A stretch of DNA of 64,000 nt. It comes from Bog-473 sp963817735 (GTDB lineage Bacteria; Actinomycetota; Acidimicrobiia; Acidimicrobiales; RAAP-2). The notes under the pieces are model-generated. The model worked only from the letters and a program-made list of their open reading frames with translations, did no database searches and was not told the DNA's origin. The stretch is taken from the NCBI GenBank assembly GCA_963817735.1, contig CAWFPP010000037.1, positions 1 to 64,000 of the forward strand, read 5' to 3'. The position numbers and the translations under genes were made by a program. Shown here in pieces: positions 16,887-25,963 of the stretch (its first letter is position 1; every line of letters begins with the position of its first letter).

Positions 16887-17573
16887 GTGTTCGGGGGCGG
16901 GAAGGGCCGGTTCGACGGTCACCGGAGACAACTAGGCATGGTGGCCGTCTTGGCATTCGTCGCGCTCGGAGCGATGTCCTGCTCGGGTGGATCGAACGCG
17001 AACGATGTGGTCGCGATTCAGGCCGGGCAGGCCCCGCCGGGTGCCCTCCCGACGGGCACCAAGGCCAAAGCGGCCGAGAACGCCACGGCGGCCACCATTC
17101 CGCTTGCGCAGCAGAACCCGACGACCGCGCTGTTCAGTTCGCTCGGCGTCTTCCAGTCCTGCCTCAGCCAGCTCGGGGTCACTTTCGTCGGCGCGCCGGA
17201 CCCGAGCAATCCGTCCTCTCCGGCGAACAGCCCCACCTATCTGAAGAACCTCGGGACATGTGCGACCAAGAGCAACATCCTCCAGGCTCTCAAGACGGCG
17301 CAGTCCGCCCAGTCCAACCTGACGCCTTCTCAGGTGAAGAAGGAGAACAAGGAGTATCTGCAGTGGCGTAAGTGCATGATCGGCCGGGGATGGGGCATCC
17401 CACAGCCAACGCCGAACGCCCAGGGACTCCTGTTCTCCTTCGGAGGCTCTGGCGGGGGTGGGAGTGGGGGCGGAGGCGGAGGCGCAGGCGGATTCACCGC
17501 GCCACCGGGACAGAGTCTCCTCACCAGCAGCGACCTGCAGCAATGCGCAGCGATTGCCCAGTCGGGCGGCTGA
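16887..17573 (+). CDS. Secreted or lipoprotein-like protein of an ABC export operon
   Basis: About 228 residues from the GTG at 16887 (an ATG at 16938 is an alternative). A basic n-region (FDGHRRQLG) precedes the hydrophobic MVAVLAFVALGAMSC and then SGGSNA. AMSC is a weak lipobox, so lipidation is possible but not typical. The mature part has a Cys in LGVFQSCLSQLGVTFVG, another in NLGTCATKSNILQALKTAQ, and WRKCMIGRGWGIPQPTPN, followed by a Gly-rich linker and LLTSSDLQQCAAIAQSGG. The four spaced Cys suggest disulfides. It stands 34 bp before the adaptor gene and in the same direction, so it probably serves the same export system. No named family recognised. Confidence 0.65.
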   Translation: MFGGGKGRFDGHRRQLGMVAVLAFVALGAMSCSGGSNANDVVAIQAGQAPPGALPTGTKAKAAENATAATIPLAQQNPTTALFSSLGVFQSCLSQLGVTFVGAPDPSNPSSPANSPTYLKNLGTCATKSNILQALKTAQSAQSNLTPSQVKKENKEYLQWRKCMIGRGWGIPQPTPNAQGLLFSFGGSGGGGSGGGGGGAGGFTAPPGQSLLTSSDLQQCAAIAQSGG

Positions 17574-17607
17574 TGACTGATCGAAACCGTATCGGGGAGA
17601 TGACCAC

Positions 17608-20059
17608 GTGACCCGCAAGCAGAAGACCATCGGCGTCGCCATCGCAGTGGCGGTGCTCGCCGCCGCCGGGATCTCGTACGCGGTCGCCTCGAGCGGCAGC
17701 GGCTCCGCTGGGAAAACAGGTGGTCGTTCTCAGCGCGGTGCAGCGGCGCACGTTGCAAGGCACGGTCAACTTGTCGGGCACACTGGCGCGCAAGGAGATC
17801 ACCAAGGTGACGGCCGCCACCCAGGGCCTGGTGAGCGATGTCTCGGTCAAGGACGGAACGGTCAGCAAGACCGGGGATGTCATGTTCTCACTCAACGGGC
17901 GCAACACGATCGCCGAGAGCGGCACCGTCCCGTTCTTCCGCTCGCTGGTCCCCGGCGACTCCGGCGCCGACGTGGTGCAGCTCAAGCAGATCCTCAATGC
18001 AGCAGGAGACTACGCAGGGCCGAGCACGAACAACCTCTACACGGAGCAGACGCAGTTCGCTCTGGCACAGTGGCAAGCCCAGCAGAACTATCCGAACTCC
18101 AGTCCGGCCACGCCCGAGTCGGTGAGCGTCGCTCTCCAGCAGGGCCCCGGCTACGCGCTCGGGTACCAGAACACCGCCGGGCTGATCATCGGGCCACCCA
18201 CGACGCAGGCCGCCTCCTTCACCCGGTCGACGCGGGGTGCGGCCCAGCCGATGGCGGAGCTGGCCGATGACCCGATCCCAACCTGACCATCGCATCCGTT
18301 GCAGACCAGGTCACCGCAGGCCAGCCGGCGGACTTCGTCATCAGCGCATCGACCACGTCGACCTCGGCCATCACGGTCAACCTCACCCCGAGCGGCACGG
18401 CCGGATCCGAGAACGTGATCACGCCCCCAACCTCGGTGACCCTCGCCGCCGGAGCACTCCAAGCGTCGGTGACAGTGCAGACGCGCGCGACGACCACGGT
18501 CCAACCGAACACGACCATCGTGATGTCCGTGGCCTCGGGCACGGGTTACTCCGTGGGCTCTCCGAGCTCGGCGCAGTCCACCATCGCAAACGGTGCCGTG
18601 CCGACGCTGCAGATCACCGGCGGTGCCAGCGTGTCGCCGGGGGGAACCGTGACGTTGACCGTGACGGCCAACCAGGCGCCGCTGCAGAACACCCAGGTGG
18701 CGCTGAGCTTTGGAGGGAACGCGTCCGCCGGGACCGACTACATGGTGCCCGACCCCGTCGTCACGCTCGATGCCGGCGCGACCAGCGCCACGGTGACCCT
18801 GACGACCGAGCAGACGAGCACGATCAAGCCCAACGACTACATCGTGGTCTCGATCACACCGAACCCTTCGCAATACACCGTCGGCACCTCCGGCTCGACG
18901 GTCGTCACGATCAACGGCAGCCTGACCCTGCCCACCGTCACGCTCACCTCCGCCACGACCTACCTGCAGAAGGGCGAGCCCTACGCCGTCTCCGTCACAT
19001 TGAGCCAAGCGATCAGCCAGCCCGTCACCATCAACCTCTCGTACGGGGGCACGGCACAGCTGGGCGTCGACTACACCCAGCCGGCCGGCGTCCTGACCGT
19101 CCCGGCCGGGCAGACCGCACTCAGCGTGCAGATCCCCACCGTCACCGACAATCTGGTTGAGCCCAATCGCGTGCTGACGGTCTCGCTCGCGCCCGGATCC
19201 TCGTATCAGATCGGGTCCCCGTCGAGTGCCTCGGTCACCATCACGTCCCAGGTCGTGCCCAAGCTCAGCATCGCCGCGACGACCGCCAGCGTGCCGCAGG
19301 GTGGAGCGGCAACCTTCGTCATCACCTCCACGCAGGCGCCGGCGCAGGACACCTCGGTCAACTTCGCCGTGGAGGGCACCGCACAGGCTGGGCAGAACTA
19401 CCAGCCGCTCACCGGCATTGCGCTGCTCAAGGCGGGCCAGACCTCGGTCACGGTGACGATCCAGTCGTTGCAGCGGAACATCACCTTCGAGCCCACCGAC
19501 ATGATCGTGGGCTCGTGGCCCACCCGCGTCGGCACCGTGTACGTCAAGACCGGGTCAGCCTGTGACGACAGGCACGCCCATCCTCTCGCTCACCGAGCCA
19601 GATCTCACCGTCACCCTCGACGCCTCGGCGTCGAACCGTACGCAGCTCGCAGTCGGCCAGAGCTGCACGGTCCAGATCAACGGCGAGTCCAACTCGGTCT
19701 CCGGCGCGATCACGGAGCTCGACTCCACGCCGACCTCGGTGGCCGCGGCCACGGGGCAGGGCTCGAGCCAGGTGTACGAGGGCACGATCGAGGCACCCGG
19801 GCTCGACGGCGCCGACGGGTCAGCGGTATCCATCACCGTCGTGACCGAGCAGAAGAGCGATGCCCTTACCGTCCCGATCGCGGCGGTGAAGCAGAACGGG
19901 AGCGGTCAAGACGTCGTGCGGGTCGTCGACCTGGCCCACGGTGGCCGGATCGTCGAGGTCCCGGTCACCACGGGGCTGACCGAAGGCTCCTACATCGAGA
20001 TCACGCGCGGGCTGCGGGTCGGCCAGACCGTCGTCGTGGAGGTCGACTCGTCGTCGTGA
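17608..20059 (+). CDS. MacA/HlyD-type membrane fusion protein with inserted Calx-beta-like repeats, frameshifted
   Basis: Periplasmic or exoplasmic adaptor of about 817 residues. An N-terminal membrane anchor (IGVAIAVAVLAAAGISYAV) is followed, after a frame change near 17712, by a lipoyl-like half (VSDVSVKDGTVSKTGDVMFS) and a peptidoglycan-binding-like segment (VPGDSGADVVQLKQILNAAG). After a frame change near 18280 come four tandem beta repeats of about 105 residues (roughly residues 227-630), each with a Calx-beta-like core, for example LSFGGNASAGTDYMVPDP and LSYGGTAQLGVDYTQPAGVL. The adaptor then resumes at DMIVGSWPTRVGTVYVKTG; a third frame change near 19555 gives QPVTTGTPILSLTEPDLTVT, the beta-barrel and the membrane-proximal end (GLTEGSYIEITRGLRVGQTV). 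It overlaps the ATPase gene by GTGA. Normal relatives are 350-450 residues, so the repeat block is an insertion. Confidence 0.8.
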
Positions 20060-20802
20060 CGTCGGAGCGCATCACGACGGAACCGACGACGGAGGAGACG
20101 GTGCTCGAGCAGCCACTCCTCGAGCTCGAACACGTGTCCCGCATGTACGGCGAGGAGGTGGTCGTCTTCGCGCTGCGCGACGTCTCGCTGCGCATCATGG
20201 CCGGTGAGTTCATCTCCATCGTGGGGCCATCGGGATCGGGCAAGTCGACCATGCTGGGTCTGTTGGGCCTGCTGGACCTCCCCAGCGCCGGCAGGGTGCG
20301 CGTTGCGGGCCGCGACGTCAGCCGACTCGACGACGCCACCCGCTCACAGCTGCGTGGCGATTCCATCGGGTTCGTCTTCCAGCAGTTCCATCTCATCCCT
20401 CACCTGTCCGCGCTCGGCAACGTCGAGACCGCCCTCCTCTACCGCGACATGCGGCCCCGCCAGCGAAGGGAGAAGGCGTACGACGCGCTCGACCAGCTCG
20501 GCCTGGCTGCCCGCGTGGACCACCGGCCGGTCCAGATGTCGGGAGGCGAGCAGCAGCGGGTAGCACTGGCGCGGGCCATCGTCACTGACCCGCTGATGGT
20601 CCTGGCCGACGAGCCGACCGGCGCGTTGGACTCGGTCAACGCGGCCCACGTGCTCGACATATTCCGGAACCTCCAGACTCCCGAGCGTGCCGTGGTCATG
20701 GTGACCCACGACCCCACGGTCGCCAGCACGGCGGCACGCCGGATCTCCATGCGAGACGGCGAGATCGTGGCCGACGAGCTCCTGGCCGGGTCTCTGCGGT
20801 GA
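20056..20802 (+). CDS. ABC transporter ATPase, MacB/LolD type
   Basis: 248 residues, intact. Walker A is SIVGPSGSGKSTMLGLLGLL, the Q-loop is FVFQQFHLIPHLSALGNVET, the ABC signature is MSGGEQQRVALARAIVTDPL, Walker B is VLADEPTGALD, and the switch His is in VVMVTHDPTVASTAARRISM. These are typical of the LolD/MacB/FtsE-like ATPases that drive mechanotransmission rather than membrane transport in the strict sense. The GTG start overlaps the adaptor stop and the TGA overlaps the permease GTG, so adaptor, ATPase and permease form one coupled unit. Confidence 0.93.
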   Translation: MTSERITTEPTTEETVLEQPLLELEHVSRMYGEEVVVFALRDVSLRIMAGEFISIVGPSGSGKSTMLGLLGLLDLPSAGRVRVAGRDVSRLDDATRSQLRGDSIGFVFQQFHLIPHLSALGNVETALLYRDMRPRQRREKAYDALDQLGLAARVDHRPVQMSGGEQQRVALARAIVTDPLMVLADEPTGALDSVNAAHVLDIFRNLQTPERAVVMVTHDPTVASTAARRISMRDGEIVADELLAGSLR

Positions 20803-21983
20803 GCCAGGCACGCGACCTCATCGGCGTCGCGCTGAACGGCCTGACGGCGCGGAAGACCAGGACGCTCATGATCATGCTCGGGCCCATCATCGGGGTAGCC
20901 GCCATGGTCTGCGCCATCGGACTCACCGAGAGCGCCAAGGGCGAGCTCCAGGCCCAGCTGGCCCAGCTCGGCACGAACCTCATCATCGCCCAGGCCGGAG
21001 GCACCTTCGGTTCACAGAACCCGACCTTCCCGGACAACGCGGTGGCCCGGGTCGAAGCCGTCTCGAGCGTCTCCGCCGCCGCCGCGACGTCCAACCTCTC
21101 CAACGTCGTGTCGGTGCCGTTCCAGGGCGCGAAGGACTACTACGAGGCGTTCCCCGTCCCGGTGCGGGCGGCGGGCGTCGGCCTCCCGAGCGTTCTCGGG
21201 GTGCCGGTGACGAGCGGACGCTGGCTCGATCTGGCCGACCTGCGCCTCCACACCAGCGCCGTCGTGCTCGGCGAGGGGATCGCGAAGCAATACGGCTACT
21301 TGCCTGGAGAGGCCCGCACGATCAGTCTCAACAACGCCAACTTCGCCGTGGTCGGTGTCCTCGGGCCGGTCGCGCTCGATCCCGAGCTCGACAACGCGGT
21401 GTTCGTCACCGAGTGGTCCGCGCAACACGTCCTCGGCACGGACGGCGAGCCGAATCAGCTCTACATCCGCGCCGCGCCGGGCACCACTCAGTCCACCGCG
21501 AATGCCATCCACACCGCCATCAGCCTCGGGGGTTCAAACCAGGTGTCGACGCAAATCCCGAGCGACGTGTTGGAGGCGGCGGCGCAGGCGAACCGGACCT
21601 TGCAGCAGGTGGCGCTCCTCGCGGGACTGCTGGCTCTCATTGTGGGCGGGGTCGGCATCGCCAACGTGATGTCGATCTCGGTGATTCAGCGGTCATCGGA
21701 GATCGGGATCCGCCGGGCCGTCGGTCACAGCCGCTCAAAGATCGCCGGACAGTTCTTGCTCGAGTCCCTCTTCGTCGGGCTGCTCGGCGGGATGATCGGC
21801 GCTGCGCTGGGGGTCGGCATCGTCTACGGGGTGTCGGCCCTTTCCGGGTGGGTGGTGGTGATCGACTTCAAGGCAATACCGCTCTGGATGGGCCTCGCTC
21901 TCATCGTCGCCGTGGTGGCGGGACTCTTCCCCTCCATCAAGGCGGCGCGGCTGGAACCTCTCGAGACGCTCCGCTTGGGCTGA
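20799..21983 (+). CDS. MacB/FtsX-type ABC permease
   Basis: 394 residues, intact. The N-terminal helix (TRTLMIMLGPIIGVAAMVCA) is followed by a large extracytoplasmic MacB_PCD-like domain (about residues 45-270), then three C-terminal helices: ALLAGLLALIVGGVGIANVM, SLFVGLLGGMIGAALGVGIV and WMGLALIVAVVAGLFPSIKA. SSEIGIRRAVGHSRSKIAGQ is the conserved cytoplasmic coupling segment of FtsX permeases, and the end AARLEPLETLRLG is the usual MacB tail. With the ATPase and adaptor it forms a MacAB-like machine for exporting a peptide, lipid or glycolipid. The substrate is unknown. Confidence 0.92.
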   Translation: MSQARDLIGVALNGLTARKTRTLMIMLGPIIGVAAMVCAIGLTESAKGELQAQLAQLGTNLIIAQAGGTFGSQNPTFPDNAVARVEAVSSVSAAAATSNLSNVVSVPFQGAKDYYEAFPVPVRAAGVGLPSVLGVPVTSGRWLDLADLRLHTSAVVLGEGIAKQYGYLPGEARTISLNNANFAVVGVLGPVALDPELDNAVFVTEWSAQHVLGTDGEPNQLYIRAAPGTTQSTANAIHTAISLGGSNQVSTQIPSDVLEAAAQANRTLQQVALLAGLLALIVGGVGIANVMSISVIQRSSEIGIRRAVGHSRSKIAGQFLLESLFVGLLGGMIGAALGVGIVYGVSALSGWVVVIDFKAIPLWMGLALIVAVVAGLFPSIKAARLEPLETLRLG

Positions 21984-22001
21984 CCGAGCCGTTGCCTTCG
22001 T

Positions 22002-22723
22002 TCAGGGAATGGACGTGGCGGTGGAACCACCCGAGAGCGATCCCGACCCGGTTCCGGTATTTCCCTGTGTCGAGCCGGTTCCGGCCCCGGTCCCGGCCCC
22101 GCCGGCACCTCCGCTCCCGCCCGATGCGGTGGTGCCACCCGCGGACGCAGCGCCTGCGCCCGCGGCCCCGCTGCCCTGCGCCTGACTCGACCCCGACGAC
22201 TGCGAACCCGCCCCGGCCGAAGCCTGCGAAGCGGCCGCAGACCCGGAACCGCCGAGGCGGGATCGGGCGCTGGCGGTGGCGCCGGCACCCGAATTGCCGG
22301 CTCCCGTACTCCCGGTGGAGCCGACCGACGAGAGGCCGCCCGCTCCCGCCCCGGTACCGCCGGTGTCACCCGTGGACCCGGTCGCCCCGGTCGCCCGGTC
22401 CCGCCGGATGCGCCCGTCGCCGCCGAACCTGATCCGGAGTTGCCGGTGCCCGTCGTGCCAGTGTTCGCCGTACCGGTGCTGCCCGTCGCCCCCGAGGGGT
22501 GGGGGAGCTGGTTGATACCCGAACTCTGTCCTCTGCCGCCGAGCCACGCGCCGAGCACGACACCCCCGGCGATCAGCAGCACCGCGCAGAGACAGAGTGC
22601 GGCAATACGTGCCGTCCTCTCGGGCCGCCGTCCCTCGGGCGGATCTTCGCCGTCCGCGAGCTCCTCGAATTCCAGGTGCGGGACGACCGGCACCTCATCG
22701 GTCTTCTCGGTCTCGTCCCCCAC
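22002..22723 (-). CDS. Single-pass membrane protein with long Gly/Ser/Thr-rich tail, frameshifted
   Basis: About 240 residues. The cytoplasmic N-terminus is acidic (MGDETEKTDEVPVVPHLEFE, then ELADGEDPPEGRRPERTAR), then one membrane helix (IAALCLCAVLLIAGGVVLGA). The outside part is low-complexity Gly/Thr/Ser/Ala, for example HPSGATGSTGTANTGTTGT; after a frame change near 22395 it continues as TGSTGDTGGTGAGAGGLSSV and ends SLSGGSTATSIP. Such regions are cell-wall spanning spacers, perhaps glycosylated. It converges with the permease gene, 18 bp apart. No family recognised. Confidence 0.6.
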
Positions 22724-22901
22724 CGGAGGAAGATCGTAGTGGTGGCGTCGGTCCGCCGCAGTACGGGTTGCGGCCAGGGGCGTTGGCCTCCATCTGCTCG
22801 CTCAGCAGGGTAGGGGCGCGCCTGACTCGCAGCGACGCCTCCTCCCCAGTGGGCTGAGGTCGTGCTTCTCGGGGCTTTTCGCACGGCCTGCTGCACCTTT
22901 C

Positions 22902-23562
22902 TCACGGAAGGTCGGTGAGCGCGGCGACGATGTCGGCGACTTCGGTGCGTGCGGTGTAGTCGGGCTGCACGTCGACGAAGCGCACGACGCGGTCGCGGTC
23001 GACGACGAGCACAGTCGGCCTCGGCAGGCGGGTCGCGCCCTCGGCGTTGACCTGGGCCAGGTCGAGGCCGAGCTGTGCGCTGGGCGGCGAGGACCTCGTC
23101 CGCCTGCTGGAACGCGATGCCGATCCGCTCGGCCAGTCGACTGCCCGGGTCGGAGAGGACGGTGAACTCGAGGGCGGCCTTCTCGACAGTGGAGAGGGAC
23201 TCGTCGGGAGACTGGGGACTGATGGCGACCAGCCGGGCATCGAATGTGTTCGAGTTGCGGGAGGAGCTCGTCGCTGGTAGGTGCGCAGCGCCAGGTTGCA
23301 GTAGGGGCACCAGCCGCCCCGGTAGAACACGATCACGGCCGGCCCGGCCTCGACGATCTGGTCCAGGCTGACCGGGTCGCCGGTGGCGTCGTCGAGGGTG
23401 AACGATTCGAGATGGTCGCCGACCTTGATGGTGTCGGCGGGAACGCCCTCGTCGAGGAGGTCGCGGATGCTCTGGTCGAACACCTCGAGCACCTCGGCCG
23501 GCAAGCTGCTCGGCGGCGGCCGCTTTCAGCTGGTCGGACTGCTCGCGGATGGTGAGGGGCAT
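22902..23562 (-). CDS. Peroxiredoxin (AhpC/TSA family), frameshifted
   Basis: Thiol peroxidase-like protein. The ATG at 23562 follows GGAGG by 5 bases and gives MPLTIREQSDQLKAAAAEQ. A frame change near 23505 joins EVLEVFDQSIRDLLDEGVPA and DHLESFTLDDATGDPVSLDQ, then the active-site segment AVIVFYRGGWCPYCNLALRT with a Cys-Pro-Tyr-Cys pair. Frame changes near 23280 and 23090 join RLVAISPQSPDESLSTVEKA, LEFTVLSDPGSRLAERIGIA and PTVLVVDRDRVVRFVDVQPD. It detoxifies peroxides using two cysteines. It is divergent from a TetR gene with two inverted repeats between them, so repression by that regulator is likely. Confidence 0.8.
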
Positions 23563-23598
23563 CGGGACCTCCAGTGGAAGATGGGATGGAATAGCAAG

Positions 23599-23614
23599 TG
23601 GACTGTGTGGTCCA
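23599..23614. promoter_or_regulatory. Candidate TetR operator 1
   Basis: TGGAC-N6-GTCCA inverted repeat (TGGACTGTGTGGTCCA), 37 bp upstream of the peroxiredoxin ATG. It shares the 16-bp layout and the left arm TGGACTGT with operator 2, exactly 40 bp away. Confidence 0.55.
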
Positions 23615-23638
23615 GTGACCATCCGATCACGCTAGAAC

Positions 23639-23654
23639 TGGACTGTCAAGTCCA
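23639..23654. promoter_or_regulatory. Candidate TetR operator 2, overlapping a -35 box
   Basis: TGGACT-N4-AGTCCA perfect inverted repeat (TGGACTGTCAAGTCCA), 20 bp upstream of the TetR ATG. On the minus strand it contains TTGACA (23649 to 23644), a perfect -35 for the peroxiredoxin; the matching -10 position (23626 to 23621, TCGGAT) is poor. A protein bound here would block that promoter. Confidence 0.6.
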
Positions 23655-23674
23655 ATCTGAGGGATACTGGGGCC

Positions 23675-24356
23675 ATGGGAGCGACTGCCGAGCACCGAGA
23701 GGGGACGCCTTACCCGTCAGCGCATCGTGGCCGCGGCAGCCGAGGTGGTGGCCGAGAAGGGTGCCGCCGGGGCGAGCCTGGATGAGGTCGGCGCTCGTGC
23801 GCCTGCGTCGCGCAGCCAGCTGTACCACTACTTCGACGACAAGGACGACCTGCTGCGGGCTGTGGCCGAAGCCACCAACGATACGGTGCTCGACGGACAA
23901 CAGGACCTTTTCGCAGGCCTCGACACCTGGGACGGGCTGGTGCGGTGGACGGACGCCCTTGTCGGCCTCCAGCAGGAACGGGGTGGCAGAGGAGGTTGCC
24001 CGATCGCCAACTTGCTCGGTCAGCTCGGCGAGCGGGACGAGGAAATCCGCGTCGTGCTCGCATCCGGGTTCGACCGTTGGGAGGCCAGCATCCGTCGCGG
24101 CCTGGCGGCCATGGTCGAATCGGGCGAGCTCCGACCCGATACCGACGTCGACTGGCTGGCCGCCTCGACGCTGGCCAGTCTGCAAGGCGGCCTCGTTCTC
24201 TCCCAGGCTCACCGCGACCCCCGGGCGCTTCGTCGTGCCCTTGATGGGCCCTTGCTCTCATCGGGACGTACTCGGTGGCAGCGCTCAAAGACCCCTCATC
24301 TTCGGGTAGCTCACGTCGCGGCCTACTTTGAGATGGCATTCGTTTCTTACGGTTGA
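23675..24356 (+). CDS. TetR/AcrR-family transcriptional regulator, one frameshift
   Basis: About 227 residues. The ATG at 23675 gives MGATAEHRE; a frame change near 23700 restores GRLTRQRIVAAAAEVVAEKG and the HTH (ASLDEVGARAPASRSQLYHY, then FDDKDDLLRAVAEATND). The C-terminal ligand domain includes RGGCPIANLLGQLGERDEEI and WLAASTLASLQGGLVLSQAH, close to the TetR_C group of YxaF/LmrA-like repressors. It most likely represses the divergent peroxiredoxin and itself through the two palindromes in the 112-bp intergenic region. The last 40 residues are unlike the family tail. Confidence 0.83.
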
Positions 24357-24382
24357 GTAATCGGGCCGTCGAAAGGAGGATC

Positions 24383-25963
24383 GTGCCGTCAAAAATCGAG
24401 GACTACGCCATCATCGGCGACACGAAAACCGCCGCCCTCGTCGATCGCACCGGATCCATCGACTGGTGGTGCGCGCCGCGAATCGACTCCGCCGCCGCCT
24501 TCGCGGCGCTGCTCGGCGACGCAAGCAACGGACGGTGGCTGATCGCCCCGAAGGATGAGGTGACCAAAGTCACCCGCCGCTACGAACCGGAGACCTTGAT
24601 TCTCGAGACGATCTTCGAGACGTCGACGGGCTCGGTGTCGGTGTCCGACTTCATGCCGCCCTACGACGGGCACTCGATGATCCACCGCATCGTCGAGGCC
24701 CGTGGTGGCACCGTCGAGATGCAGATGGAGTTGATCGTTCGTTACGACTACGGCGCCATCACGCCCTGGGCCACCGCCACCGGTGATGGCCTCGTCCTCG
24801 TGGCCGGCCGTGACGGCCTCCGCCTGCACAGCCCCGTTCGTCTCGTTGGCAATGACAACACCACCGTTGCCTCCTTCTCCGTCTCGGGCGACATACGGCG
24901 CTCCTTCTCGCTCACCTGGTTCCCCTCCGAGACCCACGCTCCGCTCCCCCTCGACAGCCTCGCCGCCCGCAACCACACGCGGCACTACTGGCACAACTGG
25001 GTCGGTCGCTGCACCTACACCGGAAGTTCGCGCGACCTGGTCGTCCGCTCGCTCATCACCTTGAAGGCGCTCACCTACGAGCCCACCGGCGCCATCTGCG
25101 CGGCAGCGACGACATCGCTTCCAGAGGCGATCGGGGGGGACCGCAACTGGGACTATCGCTATTCGTGGCTCCGGGACTCGACCTTCACCCTGCACGCCCT
25201 ACTGATCTCGGGATACACCGACGAAGCGGCTGCATGGGTGGGCTGGCTCCGCCGCGCCGTCGCGGGGACCCCCGGGGAGATGCAGATCATGTACGGCGTC
25301 GACGGAGAGCGGATGCTCCCCGAGTTCGAGGTCGACTTCCTCTCGGGCTACGAGGGATCAACGCCCGTCCGCATCGGCAACCGGGCGGTGCTTCAGCTCC
25401 AGCTCGACGTCTACGGCGAGGTCCTCGACTCTGCCCTCACGTACTGGCAAAGCCCTATCGCCAAGGAGTCCGACGTATCGCCCGCTCAGATGTTGGCGAT
25501 TCTCGCTCACCTCGAAAAGGTGTGGCGCGAGCCCGACAACGGGATCTGGGAGGTCCGTGGTAAGCGGCGGCATTTCACTCATTCGAAGGTCATGGCCTGG
25601 GTGGCCTTTGACCGCGCCGTCACGCTGGCCGAGCAGGGCATCTTGCCGATCGGACGGGTGGATCATTGGCGGCAATTGCGTGACGAGATCCACGCCGGAG
25701 TCTGCGACAACGGCTTCGACGCTGAGCTCAACTCGTTCACCCAGTATTACGGCTCGAAGCTGCTCGACGCGAGCCTGCTCATGCTCGCACCCGTCGGCTT
25801 CCTGCCGCCGGATGACCCCCGCATCGTCGGCACCATCGAGGCGATTCAGCAGGGACTCGTCACCCACGGCTTCGTCCGTCGATACCAGACCGATACCGAC
25901 GAGGACGTCGACGGGCTGCCATGCCAAGCTAAGACGTGGCCATCCGAGTCGTCGCAGCGGTGA
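24383..25963 (+). CDS. GH15 glycoside hydrolase (trehalase/glucoamylase type), C-terminally truncated
   Basis: 526 residues, frame intact. The GTG at 24383 follows AAAGGAGG by 4 bases. The N-terminal domain opens SKIEDYAIIGDTKTAALVDR and TGSIDWWCAPRIDSAAAFAA. The (alpha/alpha)6 barrel has EAIGGDRNWDYRYSWLRDST, GYEGSTPVRIGNRAVLQLQL and EPDNGIWEVRGKRRHFTHSK, which holds the putative general-acid Glu. Homologues continue after YQTDTDEDVDGLP with a Gly/Glu-Gly-Ala-Phe motif carrying the catalytic base and about 100 more residues. Here the protein instead reads CQAKTWPSESSQR and stops inside the next gene. As written the enzyme lacks one catalytic residue and the last barrel helices, so it is either a genuine truncation or an assembly junction near 25925. 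Confidence 0.82.
   Translation: MPSKIEDYAIIGDTKTAALVDRTGSIDWWCAPRIDSAAAFAALLGDASNGRWLIAPKDEVTKVTRRYEPETLILETIFETSTGSVSVSDFMPPYDGHSMIHRIVEARGGTVEMQMELIVRYDYGAITPWATATGDGLVLVAGRDGLRLHSPVRLVGNDNTTVASFSVSGDIRRSFSLTWFPSETHAPLPLDSLAARNHTRHYWHNWVGRCTYTGSSRDLVVRSLITLKALTYEPTGAICAAATTSLPEAIGGDRNWDYRYSWLRDSTFTLHALLISGYTDEAAAWVGWLRRAVAGTPGEMQIMYGVDGERMLPEFEVDFLSGYEGSTPVRIGNRAVLQLQLDVYGEVLDSALTYWQSPIAKESDVSPAQMLAILAHLEKVWREPDNGIWEVRGKRRHFTHSKVMAWVAFDRAVTLAEQGILPIGRVDHWRQLRDEIHAGVCDNGFDAELNSFTQYYGSKLLDASLLMLAPVGFLPPDDPRIVGTIEAIQQGLVTHGFVRRYQTDTDEDVDGLPCQAKTWPSESSQR

Noticed and set aside
17608..20059. Programmed ribosomal frameshifting in the adaptor gene
   Set aside because: No slippery heptamer plus downstream structure was evident at the three frame changes, and similar indels occur in many unrelated genes of the window.
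21520..21550. tRNA-like T-arm (GGTTCAAACC)
   Set aside because: Lies inside the MacB-type permease gene and no cloverleaf can be drawn around it.
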